64,000 nt of DNA, taken from NCBI GenBank assembly GCA_965198865.1, contig CBDAQA010000009.1, forward strand, positions 310,001 to 374,000, in the 5' to 3' direction. The translations under genes were made by a program, and so were the position numbers. The notes below the pieces were generated by a model. It did no database searches, had not been told where the DNA came from, and saw only the letters and a list, made by a program, of their open reading frames with translations. The stretch's first letter is position 1; every line of letters begins with the position of its first letter. Shown here in pieces: positions 1 to 7,644 of this stretch. Source of the stretch: CBDAQA01 sp965198865 (GTDB lineage Bacteria > Planctomycetota > Phycisphaerae > Tepidisphaerales > Tepidisphaeraceae).

Positions 1-368
1 AAACCGCCCAGCCGTAACAGCCGCTGCCGTTACGGGCGATTCAGACGGCTCGTCGCCATCGCATCGAGTGGGCCTGACCGATGGAAAGTACACCGGCCGC
101 CTTGACTAGCCAACGGAATATTCGAGTCGCGACCCGTTCACCTTAGGTCCCGGCTCCATCGGACCGAGGGGCTACACCGTCGGCGCCTGCCAGCAAGCCG
201 CCGACGTTATCGGACCCCCGTCCAATAACAGCGAGGAACGGAACGGAGGAACCGATGTTGGCAGTCCGATAACCGAAATCCCAGCTCTGACCGGTAACGA
301 ATGAAAGCGGGCCGAACCTCTTGAGGTCCGGCCCGATAACGCGGCGAAAAAATTTTCTCGATTGAGCT
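1..368. other. Gene-free stretch at window start
   Basis: I see no convincing coding region here. Reading frames through it are short and lack family-like sequence. The only clear structure is the hairpin at 308-335, which probably ends the minus-strand operon to its right. A gene to the left of the window could extend control signals into it, but nothing specific is visible. Confidence 0.5.
308..335 (-). terminator. Hairpin terminator of the YqjD/YqjE-like operon
   Basis: A 12-bp stem with one mismatch and a 4-nt loop (arms 308-319 and 324-335) lies 34 nt past the stop codon of the last minus-strand gene. On the minus strand it is followed by CTTTCATT, a weak U tract. Position and shape fit an intrinsic terminator. 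Confidence 0.55.
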
Positions 369-926
369 TCAGTGACCGTCCGGACTGTCGACAGGTGGTG
401 GCGGGTTCGCCGCGTCCTGCCTTGCCTTGATCGAGGCGGTGACGAGGCTGACCAATACTGGACGGGCCGCTTGGATCCCCTCCCGTACCAGCGTCATCCA
501 CAGCGGCGTCTTTGCCTTCTCCGCTGTGCCGTCCCCATTCGACGGTGGCGCCTTCGCCGGCTCAGGCTCTGGGTACATCGCCCGCCTAATGCGCTCCAGC
601 CGCTTCAGCTCTTGCTGCTCACGCGACGGGATCGCGATCAGCGCCGCCACGAAGCCCGACACGGCCACCGCTCCAATTGTGATGAACGGGTACCGCCGGG
701 GCAGCAGGCGAGGATCCAGCGTTCCCGCCAGCGCCGCCTTCAGGTCGTTGACGCCCCGCATCAGCGCTGCCCGTGCCTCGTCGGCCTGCTCGCGCAGGAA
801 CGCGTCGCCCCCGGGGCTTCCGGCGGCCGCAACGCCCTCGCCCGGCAGTGGGGGTGCATCACCGACGCGACTCGACCCCGACGTCGGTGCCGAGGTTCGT
901 GCGCTGCTGGGACTTTCGCTGCTCAT
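369..926 (-). CDS. Hypothetical single-pass membrane protein, third gene of YqjD/YqjE-like trio
   Basis: About 185 aa. The N-terminal third is Ser/Pro/Gly-rich and probably disordered. Then come a short charged helix (LREQADEARAALMRGVNDL), one hydrophobic segment around FITIGAVAVSGFVAALIAI, a charged linker and a Pro-rich tail. I do not recognise a family. Position suggests the role: it is the last gene after a DUF883 protein and a holin-3_6 protein, the place of yqjK in the enterobacterial yqjDEK cluster. The start at 926 (MSSES) overlaps the upstream gene by 68 nt; no ATG, GTG or TTG lies in frame just after the upstream stop. A longer form from 980 is possible but less likely. Confidence 0.6.
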   Translation of the reverse strand: MSSESPSSARTSAPTSGSSRVGDAPPLPGEGVAAAGSPGGDAFLREQADEARAALMRGVNDLKAALAGTLDPRLLPRRYPFITIGAVAVSGFVAALIAIPSREQQELKRLERIRRAMYPEPEPAKAPPSNGDGTAEKAKTPLWMTLVREGIQAARPVLVSLVTASIKARQDAANPPPPVDSPDGH

Positions 927-1329
927 AGGCCGATACCAACTTTCGGCGGGTGCTACCCGTGACCATCTTGAAGACGACAACCGTGCCGGCCAACAGCGCG
1001 CCGAGCACGACGACCGCCGTGACCAGGTCGCCCAGCCACAACCGGCCTCCGAACAGCGCGCCCAGGCCGCCCGCCACGCCGACGACCAGCAGGACGCCGG
1101 CCGTCAGCACGACCGCCACGCCGACGAACGCCGCAACCGCGCCCAGGATGGCGAACATCGCCAAATTGATCGCCGTCAGCTTCAGACGGTCAGCTTGGGC
1201 GGATGCATAGTACGAAGCGAACTCGATCACCTCGCGCAGCCGCAGGCTGATCGCCTCGAAGCCGGTCGGCACGGCGACGGTCTCTTCTTCAAACCGGCCG
1301 GGCCTGGGTGAATTTGCATCGACAACCAT
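859..1329 (-). CDS. YqjE-like phage-holin superfamily III membrane protein
   Basis: A 156-aa protein with an amphipathic N-terminal helix (LRLREVIEFASYYASAQADRLKL) followed by two strongly hydrophobic stretches (about residues 50-90 and 103-124) separated by GGRLWLGD, and a charged C-terminal tail. This is the layout of the Phage_holin_3_6 / Actinobacterial Holin-X family, which includes E. coli YqjE. These are chromosomal inner-membrane proteins, not lysis holins. The gene lies between a DUF883 (YqjD-type) gene and a small membrane-protein gene on the same strand, a common stress-regulated arrangement. A hairpin at 1390-1414 separates it from the DUF883 gene, so it may have its own promoter or depend on read-through. 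The molecular function is unknown. Confidence 0.75.
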   Translation of the reverse strand: MVVDANSPRPGRFEEETVAVPTGFEAISLRLREVIEFASYYASAQADRLKLTAINLAMFAILGAVAAFVGVAVVLTAGVLLVVGVAGGLGALFGGRLWLGDLVTAVVVLGALLAGTVVVFKMVTGSTRRKLVSAYEQRKSQQRTNLGTDVGVESRR

Positions 1330-1389
1330 GCTGGGGATCCGGTGCGAGAGTTAGAGGGATCAAGGGCGCGAACACATGAGAACCGTGAA

Positions 1390-1414
1390 GGCGGCCCACC
1401 AATGGCGGGCCGCC
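1390..1414 (-). terminator. Hairpin between DUF883 and holin-like genes
   Basis: A perfect 8-bp GC stem (GGCGGCCC / GGGCCGCC, arms 1390-1397 and 1407-1414) with a 9-nt loop lies 54 nt past the DUF883 stop codon. There is no U tract on the minus strand. It may be an attenuating terminator or an mRNA-stabilising stem between the two genes. Confidence 0.4.
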
Positions 1415-1467
1415 CTCAGGAAACACCTGGCCAACTGATCCGCGCGCTGCGGAGTGGGCGCCCGCGC

Positions 1468-1878
1468 CTAGCTCCGCTTCCACAGCAGTCCAAGCAAAAG
1501 CCCGACCCCGCCAGCGATCAGCACCGCCTGCAGCGGCTTCTCCTGCACGTACGTCTCCAGGCTCTGCTCCCACTCCTGGGCAGCTGCGCGGCTCTGGTTG
1601 TAGTACTCCGTCGCCTGGTCCTTGTACTGCCCGATTTTCTCGTTCGCCTGGTCCTTGTACTGCCCGATCTTCTCGTTGGCCTGATCGCGGATCTGACCGT
1701 ACTTCTCGTTAGCCGCGTCCTTCAGCTGCCCACCGATATCGCGGGCGTTCTGGGCGACCGTTGCAGCCGCATCCTTGGCGTTCGCCTTGACGCTCGCGGC
1801 GGCGTCCTTCGCGTTGCCGCTGACGCTCGACGCCGTGTTTCCAACCTGCTCAGCCATGGGATCGTTCGTGCGGGACAT
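1468..1878 (-). CDS. DUF883 / YqjD-ElaB-like membrane-anchored protein
   Basis: A 136-aa protein. The long helical N-terminal part is rich in Ala, Lys, Asp and Asn, and one hydrophobic segment near the C-terminus ends in a glycine-zipper-like GGVGLLLGLLWKRS tail. That C-tail anchor with a terminal Lys-Arg is typical of YqjD, ElaB and YgaM, membrane proteins reported to bind ribosomes in stationary phase. The middle holds 11-residue repeats (ANEKIGQYKDQ twice plus diverged copies), consistent with a right-handed coiled coil or LEA-like helix. The ATG at 1878 has a good AAGGAG site about 8 nt upstream. It is the first gene of the trio with 859-1329 and 369-926. Confidence 0.8.
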   Translation of the reverse strand: MSRTNDPMAEQVGNTASSVSGNAKDAAASVKANAKDAAATVAQNARDIGGQLKDAANEKYGQIRDQANEKIGQYKDQANEKIGQYKDQATEYYNQSRAAAQEWEQSLETYVQEKPLQAVLIAGGVGLLLGLLWKRS

Positions 1879-2094
1879 GATTGTGCTCCTTTGAGGTCAC
1901 CCGCGCCCCGACGCCGGGGGCGGGCGAGTGTTGCAGGGTAAGCAACCCATGTGCCGACCGGACATAATGCCCAGGGCTGCGATGCCTCTTGGTGACGTCG
2001 GGCAAATGCGAGGGGCGAGCCCGTCAGTGTGCCGGGCGGGACGTTCCATTCTGCCGCGGTCGAGCATCGTCCCAGCTCGGGTACACTTGGCCGC

Positions 2095-3486
2095 ATGAAC
2101 GCGAAGGAGCTGATCGCGATGGGGTACCGGCCGGGTCCGGTCATTGGCGTGGCGCTGCGGGCGATCCCTGAGGCGGCGAAGGTGCTGGATGCCGAGGCCC
2201 TGGAGCGGGAGCTGAAAGCCGTGCTGGCCGACCCCGTCGCCAACGCCGCCCACCCGCAGTTGGCCGAGGTGGCCCTGGCCCTGCGAGACGAGGCCGAGCG
2301 GCCGCCGTACGTCGAGCGGCCGGACCCGGCGCCGTACCGCATCTGGGGCGAAGGACTTGAACCCACCGCCGTCGACCAGCTCAAGGCCGCCGTACGGCTG
2401 CCCGTCGCCGTCGCCGCCGCCCTCATGCCGGACGCCCACCTGGGGTACGGCCTGCCCATCGGCGGCGTGCTGGCGACCGACAACGCCGTCATCCCCTACG
2501 CCGTCGGCGTCGACATCGCCTGCCGCATGCGGCTCACGGTCTTCGACATCCCCGCCGACCACCTCGCCCGGCTGGACGAACCGCTCACCCGCGCCCTCCA
2601 GCGCGAGACCAAGTTCGGCGTCGGCGCGACGTTCAAAACGCCCAACCAACACGACGTGCTCGACGCCGACTGGTCCGTCTCGCCCATCACCCGCCGGAAC
2701 TTCGACAAGGCCCGCGGCCAGCTTGGCTCCAGCGGCAGTGGCAACCACTTCGTCGAGTTCGGCATCTTCACGCTGGAGGACCCCGAGCTGGGCCTCGCTC
2801 CCGGCCGGTACCTGGCGTTGCTCAGCCATAGCGGCAGCCGCGGCACCGGGGCCGCCGTGGCCGACTTCTACTCCAAGCTGGCGATGGACCTCCACCCCGA
2901 CCTGCCGCCCGACCTGCGGCGGCTGGCGTGGCTGGACCTCGACAGCGAGGCGGGCCAGGAGTACTGGGCCGCCATGGAGCTGATGGGCCGGTACGCCGCG
3001 GCGAACCACGAGATCATCCACAAGCGCGTCACCGCCGCCATCGGCGCTGAGGCTCTGGCATCGATCGAGAACCATCACAATTTCGCCTGGAAGGAACGGC
3101 ACGGCGGCCGCGATGTCATCGTCCACCGCAAGGGTGCCACGCCCGCTGGCCGGGGCGTGTTGGGCGTGATCCCAGGCTCAATGGCGACGCCCGGATTTGT
3201 CGTCCGCGGCAAGGGCGGCCCGCAGTCGCTCGACAGCGCCAGCCACGGCGCGGGCCGCACCATGAGCCGGACCGCCGCCCGCAACAACTACCGGTGGGCC
3301 CACGTCCGCCCCATGCTCGAAGCGGCCGGCGTGAAGCTCCTTTCGGCCGGGATCGACGAGGCTCCCGTCGCCTACAAGGACATCCACGCCGTGATGAACG
3401 CCCAGCGCGACCTGGTCGACGTGATCGCCCGGTTCGACCCCAAGATCGTCAAGATGGCCGACGCCGGCGAGAAGCCGGAGGACTGA
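2095..3486 (+). CDS. rtcB: RtcB-family RNA-splicing ligase
   Basis: A 463-aa protein. RtcB joins RNA 2',3'-cyclic-phosphate or 3'-phosphate ends to 5'-OH ends using GTP and Mn2+. Visible hallmarks are GVDIACRM with the metal-binding Asp140/Cys143, GNHFVEFG (Asn217-His218), ENHHNFAWKE, and the guanylylated histidine in SHGAGR (His384). About 100 residues precede the core, beginning MNAKELIAMGYRPG, so this is the longer RtcB subfamily. I chose ATG 2095 because the protein begins naturally there; an in-frame ATG at 2029 would add 22 low-complexity residues. No archease or RtcA gene is adjacent, so the role (tRNA or rRNA repair) cannot be read from context. Confidence 0.9.
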   Translation: MNAKELIAMGYRPGPVIGVALRAIPEAAKVLDAEALERELKAVLADPVANAAHPQLAEVALALRDEAERPPYVERPDPAPYRIWGEGLEPTAVDQLKAAVRLPVAVAAALMPDAHLGYGLPIGGVLATDNAVIPYAVGVDIACRMRLTVFDIPADHLARLDEPLTRALQRETKFGVGATFKTPNQHDVLDADWSVSPITRRNFDKARGQLGSSGSGNHFVEFGIFTLEDPELGLAPGRYLALLSHSGSRGTGAAVADFYSKLAMDLHPDLPPDLRRLAWLDLDSEAGQEYWAAMELMGRYAAANHEIIHKRVTAAIGAEALASIENHHNFAWKERHGGRDVIVHRKGATPAGRGVLGVIPGSMATPGFVVRGKGGPQSLDSASHGAGRTMSRTAARNNYRWAHVRPMLEAAGVKLLSAGIDEAPVAYKDIHAVMNAQRDLVDVIARFDPKIVKMADAGEKPED

Positions 3487-3500
3487 CCCGCCGCGCGCCG

Positions 3501-4547
3501 ATGCACACCCGCATGACGTCGCCCGCCCCCATCGCGCCGCCGGCCCCACGCGGGCGGCGCGCGCCGTTCAACCGTCTGGCGACCGCCACCGGTTGGATGG
3601 CGCTGGTCGCGATCACCGCCACACTGGCGTTCTCGTACGGCCTGCCGCAGCGACTCACCGACCCGGACCCCGCGTACCTCCGCCTCGTCACGGTCGCCTA
3701 CTTCGGCCGCGTCTTCACGTTCCACGCCGGCCTGATGCTGTTCGCGATCGCCATCGTCGCCCTCAGCCTGCGACGCCGTGGGCTGACCCTGATCGCCGTC
3801 GTCCTCGCGGCCGTCGCCCTTTGGCCCACCGCTCTCGCTTGCCTGCCGCGGCACCCGTCGCCGCCGGTCGGCCGGCCGGTGCGTGTCATGTCGATGAACA
3901 CGAAGTACACCAACCGCGACGCGGCCGACATCGTGGCACAGGTCCGCCGGTTCAACCCCGACGTGCTGGCCGTCCAGGAGTTCGCCAGCCCGGTCCGCGA
4001 CACGCTGGACGGCGCGTTCGGCGCCGACTACCCCTTCCGCTGCATGCGGCTCAGCGGCGACATCGCCCTCGCCCTCTACTCCCGCCTGCCGTTCCAAGGG
4101 CAACCCACCGTCCTGGCGAGCTACCGCCGCCGGCAGATCCGCGCGGTGATCCGCGTCGACGGTCGGCCCGTGGCCCTCTACGTGTTGCACCCGCTGTCCC
4201 CAAGGACCCGGCAGCGCATCCTGTCGAACCGCCTCGCCACCGCCGACCTCGCCGACCAACTCCGCAGCGAACCGCTGCCGGCCATCCTGGCCGGCGACTT
4301 CAACTTCACCGCCGAGACGCCCAACGCCGCCGCCCTGACGGGCGTCCGCCTGACCGACGCCTTCGACCTCGCCGGCTGGGGGCGCGGGTCGACCTGGCCC
4401 GTCCGCCCCCGCTGGGCCGCCTGGCTACCCGGCGTCCGCATCGACCACGTCTACCTCTCGCCCGCCCTCACCTGCACCCGCTACGCCGCCGGTGGCTACA
4501 TTGGCTCCGACCACCTGCCGATCGTCGCCGACGTTGCACTCCGCTGA
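3501..4547 (+). CDS. Membrane-anchored endonuclease/exonuclease/phosphatase (EEP) family protein
   Basis: About 348 aa. The first ~120 residues hold two or three hydrophobic segments (GWMALVAITATLAFSYG, FTFHAGLMLFAIAIVALSL, TLIAVVLAAVALWPTAL). An EEP (DNase I / Mg-dependent phosphodiesterase) domain follows, with VMSMNTKYTNRD, DVLAVQEF (catalytic Glu), AILAGDFNFT, the IDHVYLS motif and the terminal GSDHLPIVADV. These are the residues that bind Mg2+ and phosphate. Such membrane-linked EEP proteins usually act outside the membrane on unknown phosphodiesters. The gene starts 14 nt after rtcB and is likely co-transcribed. The start may be 3501 or 3513. A decayed partial copy lies downstream at 4819-4995. 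Confidence 0.8.
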   Translation: MHTRMTSPAPIAPPAPRGRRAPFNRLATATGWMALVAITATLAFSYGLPQRLTDPDPAYLRLVTVAYFGRVFTFHAGLMLFAIAIVALSLRRRGLTLIAVVLAAVALWPTALACLPRHPSPPVGRPVRVMSMNTKYTNRDAADIVAQVRRFNPDVLAVQEFASPVRDTLDGAFGADYPFRCMRLSGDIALALYSRLPFQGQPTVLASYRRRQIRAVIRVDGRPVALYVLHPLSPRTRQRILSNRLATADLADQLRSEPLPAILAGDFNFTAETPNAAALTGVRLTDAFDLAGWGRGSTWPVRPRWAAWLPGVRIDHVYLSPALTCTRYAAGGYIGSDHLPIVADVALR

Positions 4548-4559
4548 TCAACCGACGCC

Positions 4560-4668
4560 ATGTTACACAATGTGACATAATGTTACACATCGCGGCCCCG
4601 TCACAATTCTGGTAAATGATTTTCAGAATTAGACTTGCGACACTTGTGGCACCTGGGTGGTGTAACAT
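4560..4668. promoter_or_regulatory. Triple 10-bp repeat with an inverted outlying copy (possible operator)
   Basis: Three head-to-tail 10-mers, ATGTTACACA, ATGTGACATA and ATGTTACACA, fill 4560-4589. An inverted copy of the core, GTGTAACAT, lies at 4660-4668. The stretch is AT-rich against a GC-rich background. One-helical-turn spacing plus an inverted distal copy suggests a protein-binding operator, perhaps a leftover promoter of the decayed genes downstream. No regulator gene is adjacent. This is inference from pattern only. Confidence 0.35.
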
Positions 4669-4818
4669 GCATCGTCACGTCGATTCGCGTGTGCTAAAGG
4701 CCGCGATCGCCTGCGCGCGGACTTGCGGCCAGGTGCTTTGCATAGGCCGCGGGCTCGCCGTCTTCTTCTCACGGCGGGCCTTCGTCGGTGCGCCCGAGCC
4801 GCGCCTCGCGGGTCGCCG

Positions 4819-4995
4819 GTGCAGATCCGCGTGGTCCTTCAGGTCGACGGCCGGCCCGTCGCGCTCTACTCGGTGCATCCGCAGGCCTCGCTCTACCGGG
4901 GCGGGATCATGGAGAACCGGTTCCAGATGGTCGACCTTCTCCAGCAGTTCGCCGCCGAGCCGCTGCCTCATCGCCGCAGGTGAACTGAGCGGCTT
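4819..4995 (+). pseudogene. Relic of an EEP-family gene
   Basis: One frame reads VQIRVVLQVDGRPVALYSVHP and on to LLQQFAAEPLP. This closely matches RQIRAVIRVDGRPVALYVLHP...LADQLRSEPLP of the intact EEP gene at 3501-4547. Right after EPLP the frame breaks by one nucleotide: the next frame reads LIAAGEL, matching AILAGDF of the intact copy. No N-terminal part or catalytic C-terminal part is present. It is a truncated, frameshifted duplicate or a remnant of a related gene. Confidence 0.7.
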
Positions 4996-5178
4996 GGCCG
5001 CGCGGCCGCCAAGGCGGTCGGACTTAACTCGGTTGGTGTCATCGGCGTCCTGATCCGCGCGAAGCAGCGGGGGCTCGTTCCTGCCGTGCGGCCGTGGGTC
5101 GACCGGCTTCGCTCGGAACTGCACTTCTTCATCACCCCCGCCTTCTACGCCCAGATACCTCAGGCGGCCGGGGAGTGA
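4996..5178 (+). pseudogene. 3' relic of a DUF3368 (PIN-like, VapC-type toxin family) gene
   Basis: The frame reads RAAAKAVGLNSVGVIGVL, then RAKQRGLVPAVRPWVDRLRS and FFITPAFYAQIPQAAGE before a TGA at 5176. This is the typical C-terminal end of DUF3368 proteins, PIN-like predicted nucleases often paired with UPF0175 antitoxins. The N-terminal half with the acidic active site is missing, and the fragment abuts the EEP relic. It is therefore a dead piece of a toxin-antitoxin-like cassette. No antitoxin relic is visible. Confidence 0.6.
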
Positions 5179-5230
5179 CGATCGTCGCCGTCACGTTACC
5201 ATCCGACCGTTTCCACCTGGAGCTAAGCTG

Positions 5231-7480
5231 ATGGCCGACGACGAAACCTCCGCCCCAAAGAACCGCCTGGCCCTCGAGACGTCCCCCTACCTCCTGCAGC
5301 ACCAGCACAACCCCGTCGACTGGTACCCCTGGGGCCCCGAGGCGCTTGCGGCGGCCAAGGCTCAGGACAAGCCGATCTTCCTCAGCGTCGGGTACAGCAC
5401 CTGTTACTGGTGCCACGTGATGGAGCGCGAGTCGTTCGAGAACCCCGCCGTGGCGGCCGAGATGAACCGGCGGTTCATCTGCATCAAGGTCGACCGCGAG
5501 GAGCGGCCCGACGTCGACCAGACCTACATGACGGCCGTCCAACTGCTCACCCGCCGCGGCGGCTGGCCGATGAGCGTGTGGCTGATGCCGGACCTGCGGC
5601 CGTTCTACGGCGGGACCTACTTCCCCGCCACCGACCAGGGCGATCGCCCGGGCTTCGTGTCGCTGCTGGACGGGCTGGAGGACGCCTACCGCAACCGCCG
5701 GGCGGAGGTGGAGGCGTCGGCGAACGGCATCACGAACGCCGTGCGCCAGCTGGCCGAGCCGCCGCCGCCGGCGGGGGCCGTCACGATCGATCAGGACTAC
5801 ATCGCGCGGATGATTGACCGCTCCACGTCCGACTACGACCGCCGCCACGGCGGCTTCGGCTCGGCCCCGAAGTTCCCGCGGCAGACGCTGCTGGAGCTGC
5901 TGCTCACCTACAACCGCACCCACCCCAGCGACCGGCGGTTGAACGAGGTCCGCCACGCCCTGGACGCCATGGCGCACGGCGGCATCCGCGACCAGCTGGG
6001 CGGCGGGTTCCACCGCTACAGCACCGACGCCGAGTGGCTGGTGCCGCACTTCGAGATCATGCTGTACGACAACGCGATGCTCGGCTGGTGCTACGCCGAG
6101 GCGTACCGCCAGACCGAGGACCGCCGCTACGCCGCCGTCGCCCGCGGCATCTTCGACTTCGTCCTGCGGGAGATGACCAGCCCTGACGGCGCGTTCTACA
6201 CCGCGTTCGACGCCGAGGTCGATGCCCGCGAGGGGGACCCGTACCTGTGGACGCGGTCGGACGTCGAGGCCACGTTGGCCGCGGCCGACGTGAGCGAGGA
6301 CGAGATCCACCGCTTCTGCCGCACGTATGGGTTGGACGAGGGCCCGAACTTCGCCGACCCGCACCACGGCAACGGTCGGCCGGAGAAGAACGTGCTGTTC
6401 CTGTCCGAGCCGGCCGGGGCCAAGATGCCGGCGCTGCTCGACCCCGAACTGGCGAGGCTGCGCGAGGTCCTGCTGGCCGAGCGGAAGGAGCGGAAGCAGC
6501 CGCTGCTCGACACGAAGATCATCACCAGTTGGAACGGGCTGATGATCCGCGCGCTCGCGTTCGGCGGGCAGGTGCTGCACGAGCGGACATATGTGGACGC
6601 TGCCGCGCGGGCCGCCGACTTTCTGCTGACCCGCCACCGCACGCCCGACGGCGGGCTGTTCCGCACCAGCCGCGACGGCGTGACGAAGTACGCCGGGTTC
6701 CTCGACGACTACGCCTTCACGGTGCAGGCGATGATCGCGCTGCACGATGCCGGGGCCGACGAGCGGTGGAAGGACGCCGCCCGCGCCCTGGCGGCCGTGA
6801 TGACGACGCGGTTCGCCGACGCCGACAAGGGCGGGTTCTACTTCACCGAGGCCGGCGCCGCCGACCAGATCGTGCGGCAGAAGGTGGGCACCGACAGCCC
6901 GCTCCCCAGCGGCAACGGGGCGGCGGCGCTCGCGTTGATCTGCCTCGACCAACCCGCCGCTGCGGCCGACACGGTGGCGCTGTTCGCGGCCGTCCTGGAG
7001 GTGCAGGGCGAGGGCATGAGCACGCTGCTCACGGCGGCCGTCGCCTACCTGCGCGACCACGAGTCGATCCGGGTGGAGGCCGGCCCGCGGCGGGCGGTTC
7101 AGACGCCGGCCGAGACGGCGGCGGAGATCGTCAGCACGCGTGCCGAGTGGGCGGACGGGCGCACGTTGCACGTCCAAGTCACTATCGCCGCCGGGTACCA
7201 CATCAACGCCCACAACGCCTCGGCCGGCCTCACGGCCACGCAGCTGTCGGTCGCCGGCGACGCGGCCATCGCCAGCGTCGATTACCCGCCGGGCCATGAG
7301 GTGACGTTCGCGTTCGCCGCCGAGCCGATCCAGGTGTACGCGGGGGACGTGACGATCACGGTGCGCTTCGCGTCCGAGGTGGCGACGGGCACCGAGGTGC
7401 GACTGGCGCTGACGTATCAGCCGTGCGACGACCAGGCGTGCCTGCCCCCGGCGACGAGGCAGATCCGCGCGACGGCGTAG
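5231..7480 (+). CDS. DUF255 thioredoxin-fold protein (YyaL/SPATA20-like) with C-terminal DsbD-alpha-like domain
   Basis: A 749-aa protein. The N-terminal thioredoxin-like DUF255 domain starts NRLALETSPYLLQHQHNPVD and carries the Cys58-Tyr-Trp-Cys61 motif. An (alpha/alpha)6-barrel-like middle follows (FGSAPKFPRQ, ITSWNGLMIRALA, YAGFLDDYAF), as in YyaL and human SPATA20. The last ~110 residues form an extra module (ADGRTLHVQVTIAAGYHINA...YQPCDDQACLPP) resembling the N-terminal periplasmic domain of DsbD, with the Cys pair C732/C737. The start ATG has GGAG 8 nt upstream. No signal peptide is evident, which is odd for a DsbD-alpha-like module. The fusion suggests a redox role, but the reaction is not established. 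Confidence 0.85.
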   Translation: MADDETSAPKNRLALETSPYLLQHQHNPVDWYPWGPEALAAAKAQDKPIFLSVGYSTCYWCHVMERESFENPAVAAEMNRRFICIKVDREERPDVDQTYMTAVQLLTRRGGWPMSVWLMPDLRPFYGGTYFPATDQGDRPGFVSLLDGLEDAYRNRRAEVEASANGITNAVRQLAEPPPPAGAVTIDQDYIARMIDRSTSDYDRRHGGFGSAPKFPRQTLLELLLTYNRTHPSDRRLNEVRHALDAMAHGGIRDQLGGGFHRYSTDAEWLVPHFEIMLYDNAMLGWCYAEAYRQTEDRRYAAVARGIFDFVLREMTSPDGAFYTAFDAEVDAREGDPYLWTRSDVEATLAAADVSEDEIHRFCRTYGLDEGPNFADPHHGNGRPEKNVLFLSEPAGAKMPALLDPELARLREVLLAERKERKQPLLDTKIITSWNGLMIRALAFGGQVLHERTYVDAAARAADFLLTRHRTPDGGLFRTSRDGVTKYAGFLDDYAFTVQAMIALHDAGADERWKDAARALAAVMTTRFADADKGGFYFTEAGAADQIVRQKVGTDSPLPSGNGAAALALICLDQPAAAADTVALFAAVLEVQGEGMSTLLTAAVAYLRDHESIRVEAGPRRAVQTPAETAAEIVSTRAEWADGRTLHVQVTIAAGYHINAHNASAGLTATQLSVAGDAAIASVDYPPGHEVTFAFAAEPIQVYAGDVTITVRFASEVATGTEVRLALTYQPCDDQACLPPATRQIRATA

Positions 7481-7500
7481 ATCAAGTCAAACACGCCATC

Positions 7501-7562
7501 CAAGCCGGCGTCTGAGGTACGCCGAAGACCCGGGTCTTCGGCGTACCTCAGAGGCCGGCTTG
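7501..7562. repeat. Nearly perfect loopless 62-bp palindrome
   Basis: Two 31-nt arms meet at a central GACCCGGGTC (7527-7536) and differ at one paired position. It lies 20 nt after the DUF255 stop codon and about 80 nt before pepA. As RNA it would form a very stable stem and could end transcription, although no U tract follows. It may also be a dispersed palindromic element. Confidence 0.7.
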
Positions 7563-7644
7563 GGCTCGTCCTGTGGTCGTCCTCGGAACGCCCCGTATAC
7601 TGTCGCCCCCCGGCTTGCGGCGGCCGGAACCGGAGGAAATCGCA

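Noticed and set aside
427..1311. A 294-codon plus-strand frame over the YqjE-like operon
   Set aside because: Low-complexity shadow frame; the minus-strand genes have TM segments and family architecture.
5132..7297. A 721-codon open frame on the minus strand
   Set aside because: Antisense shadow of the DUF255 gene with repetitive HVG/ADR-type composition and no motif.
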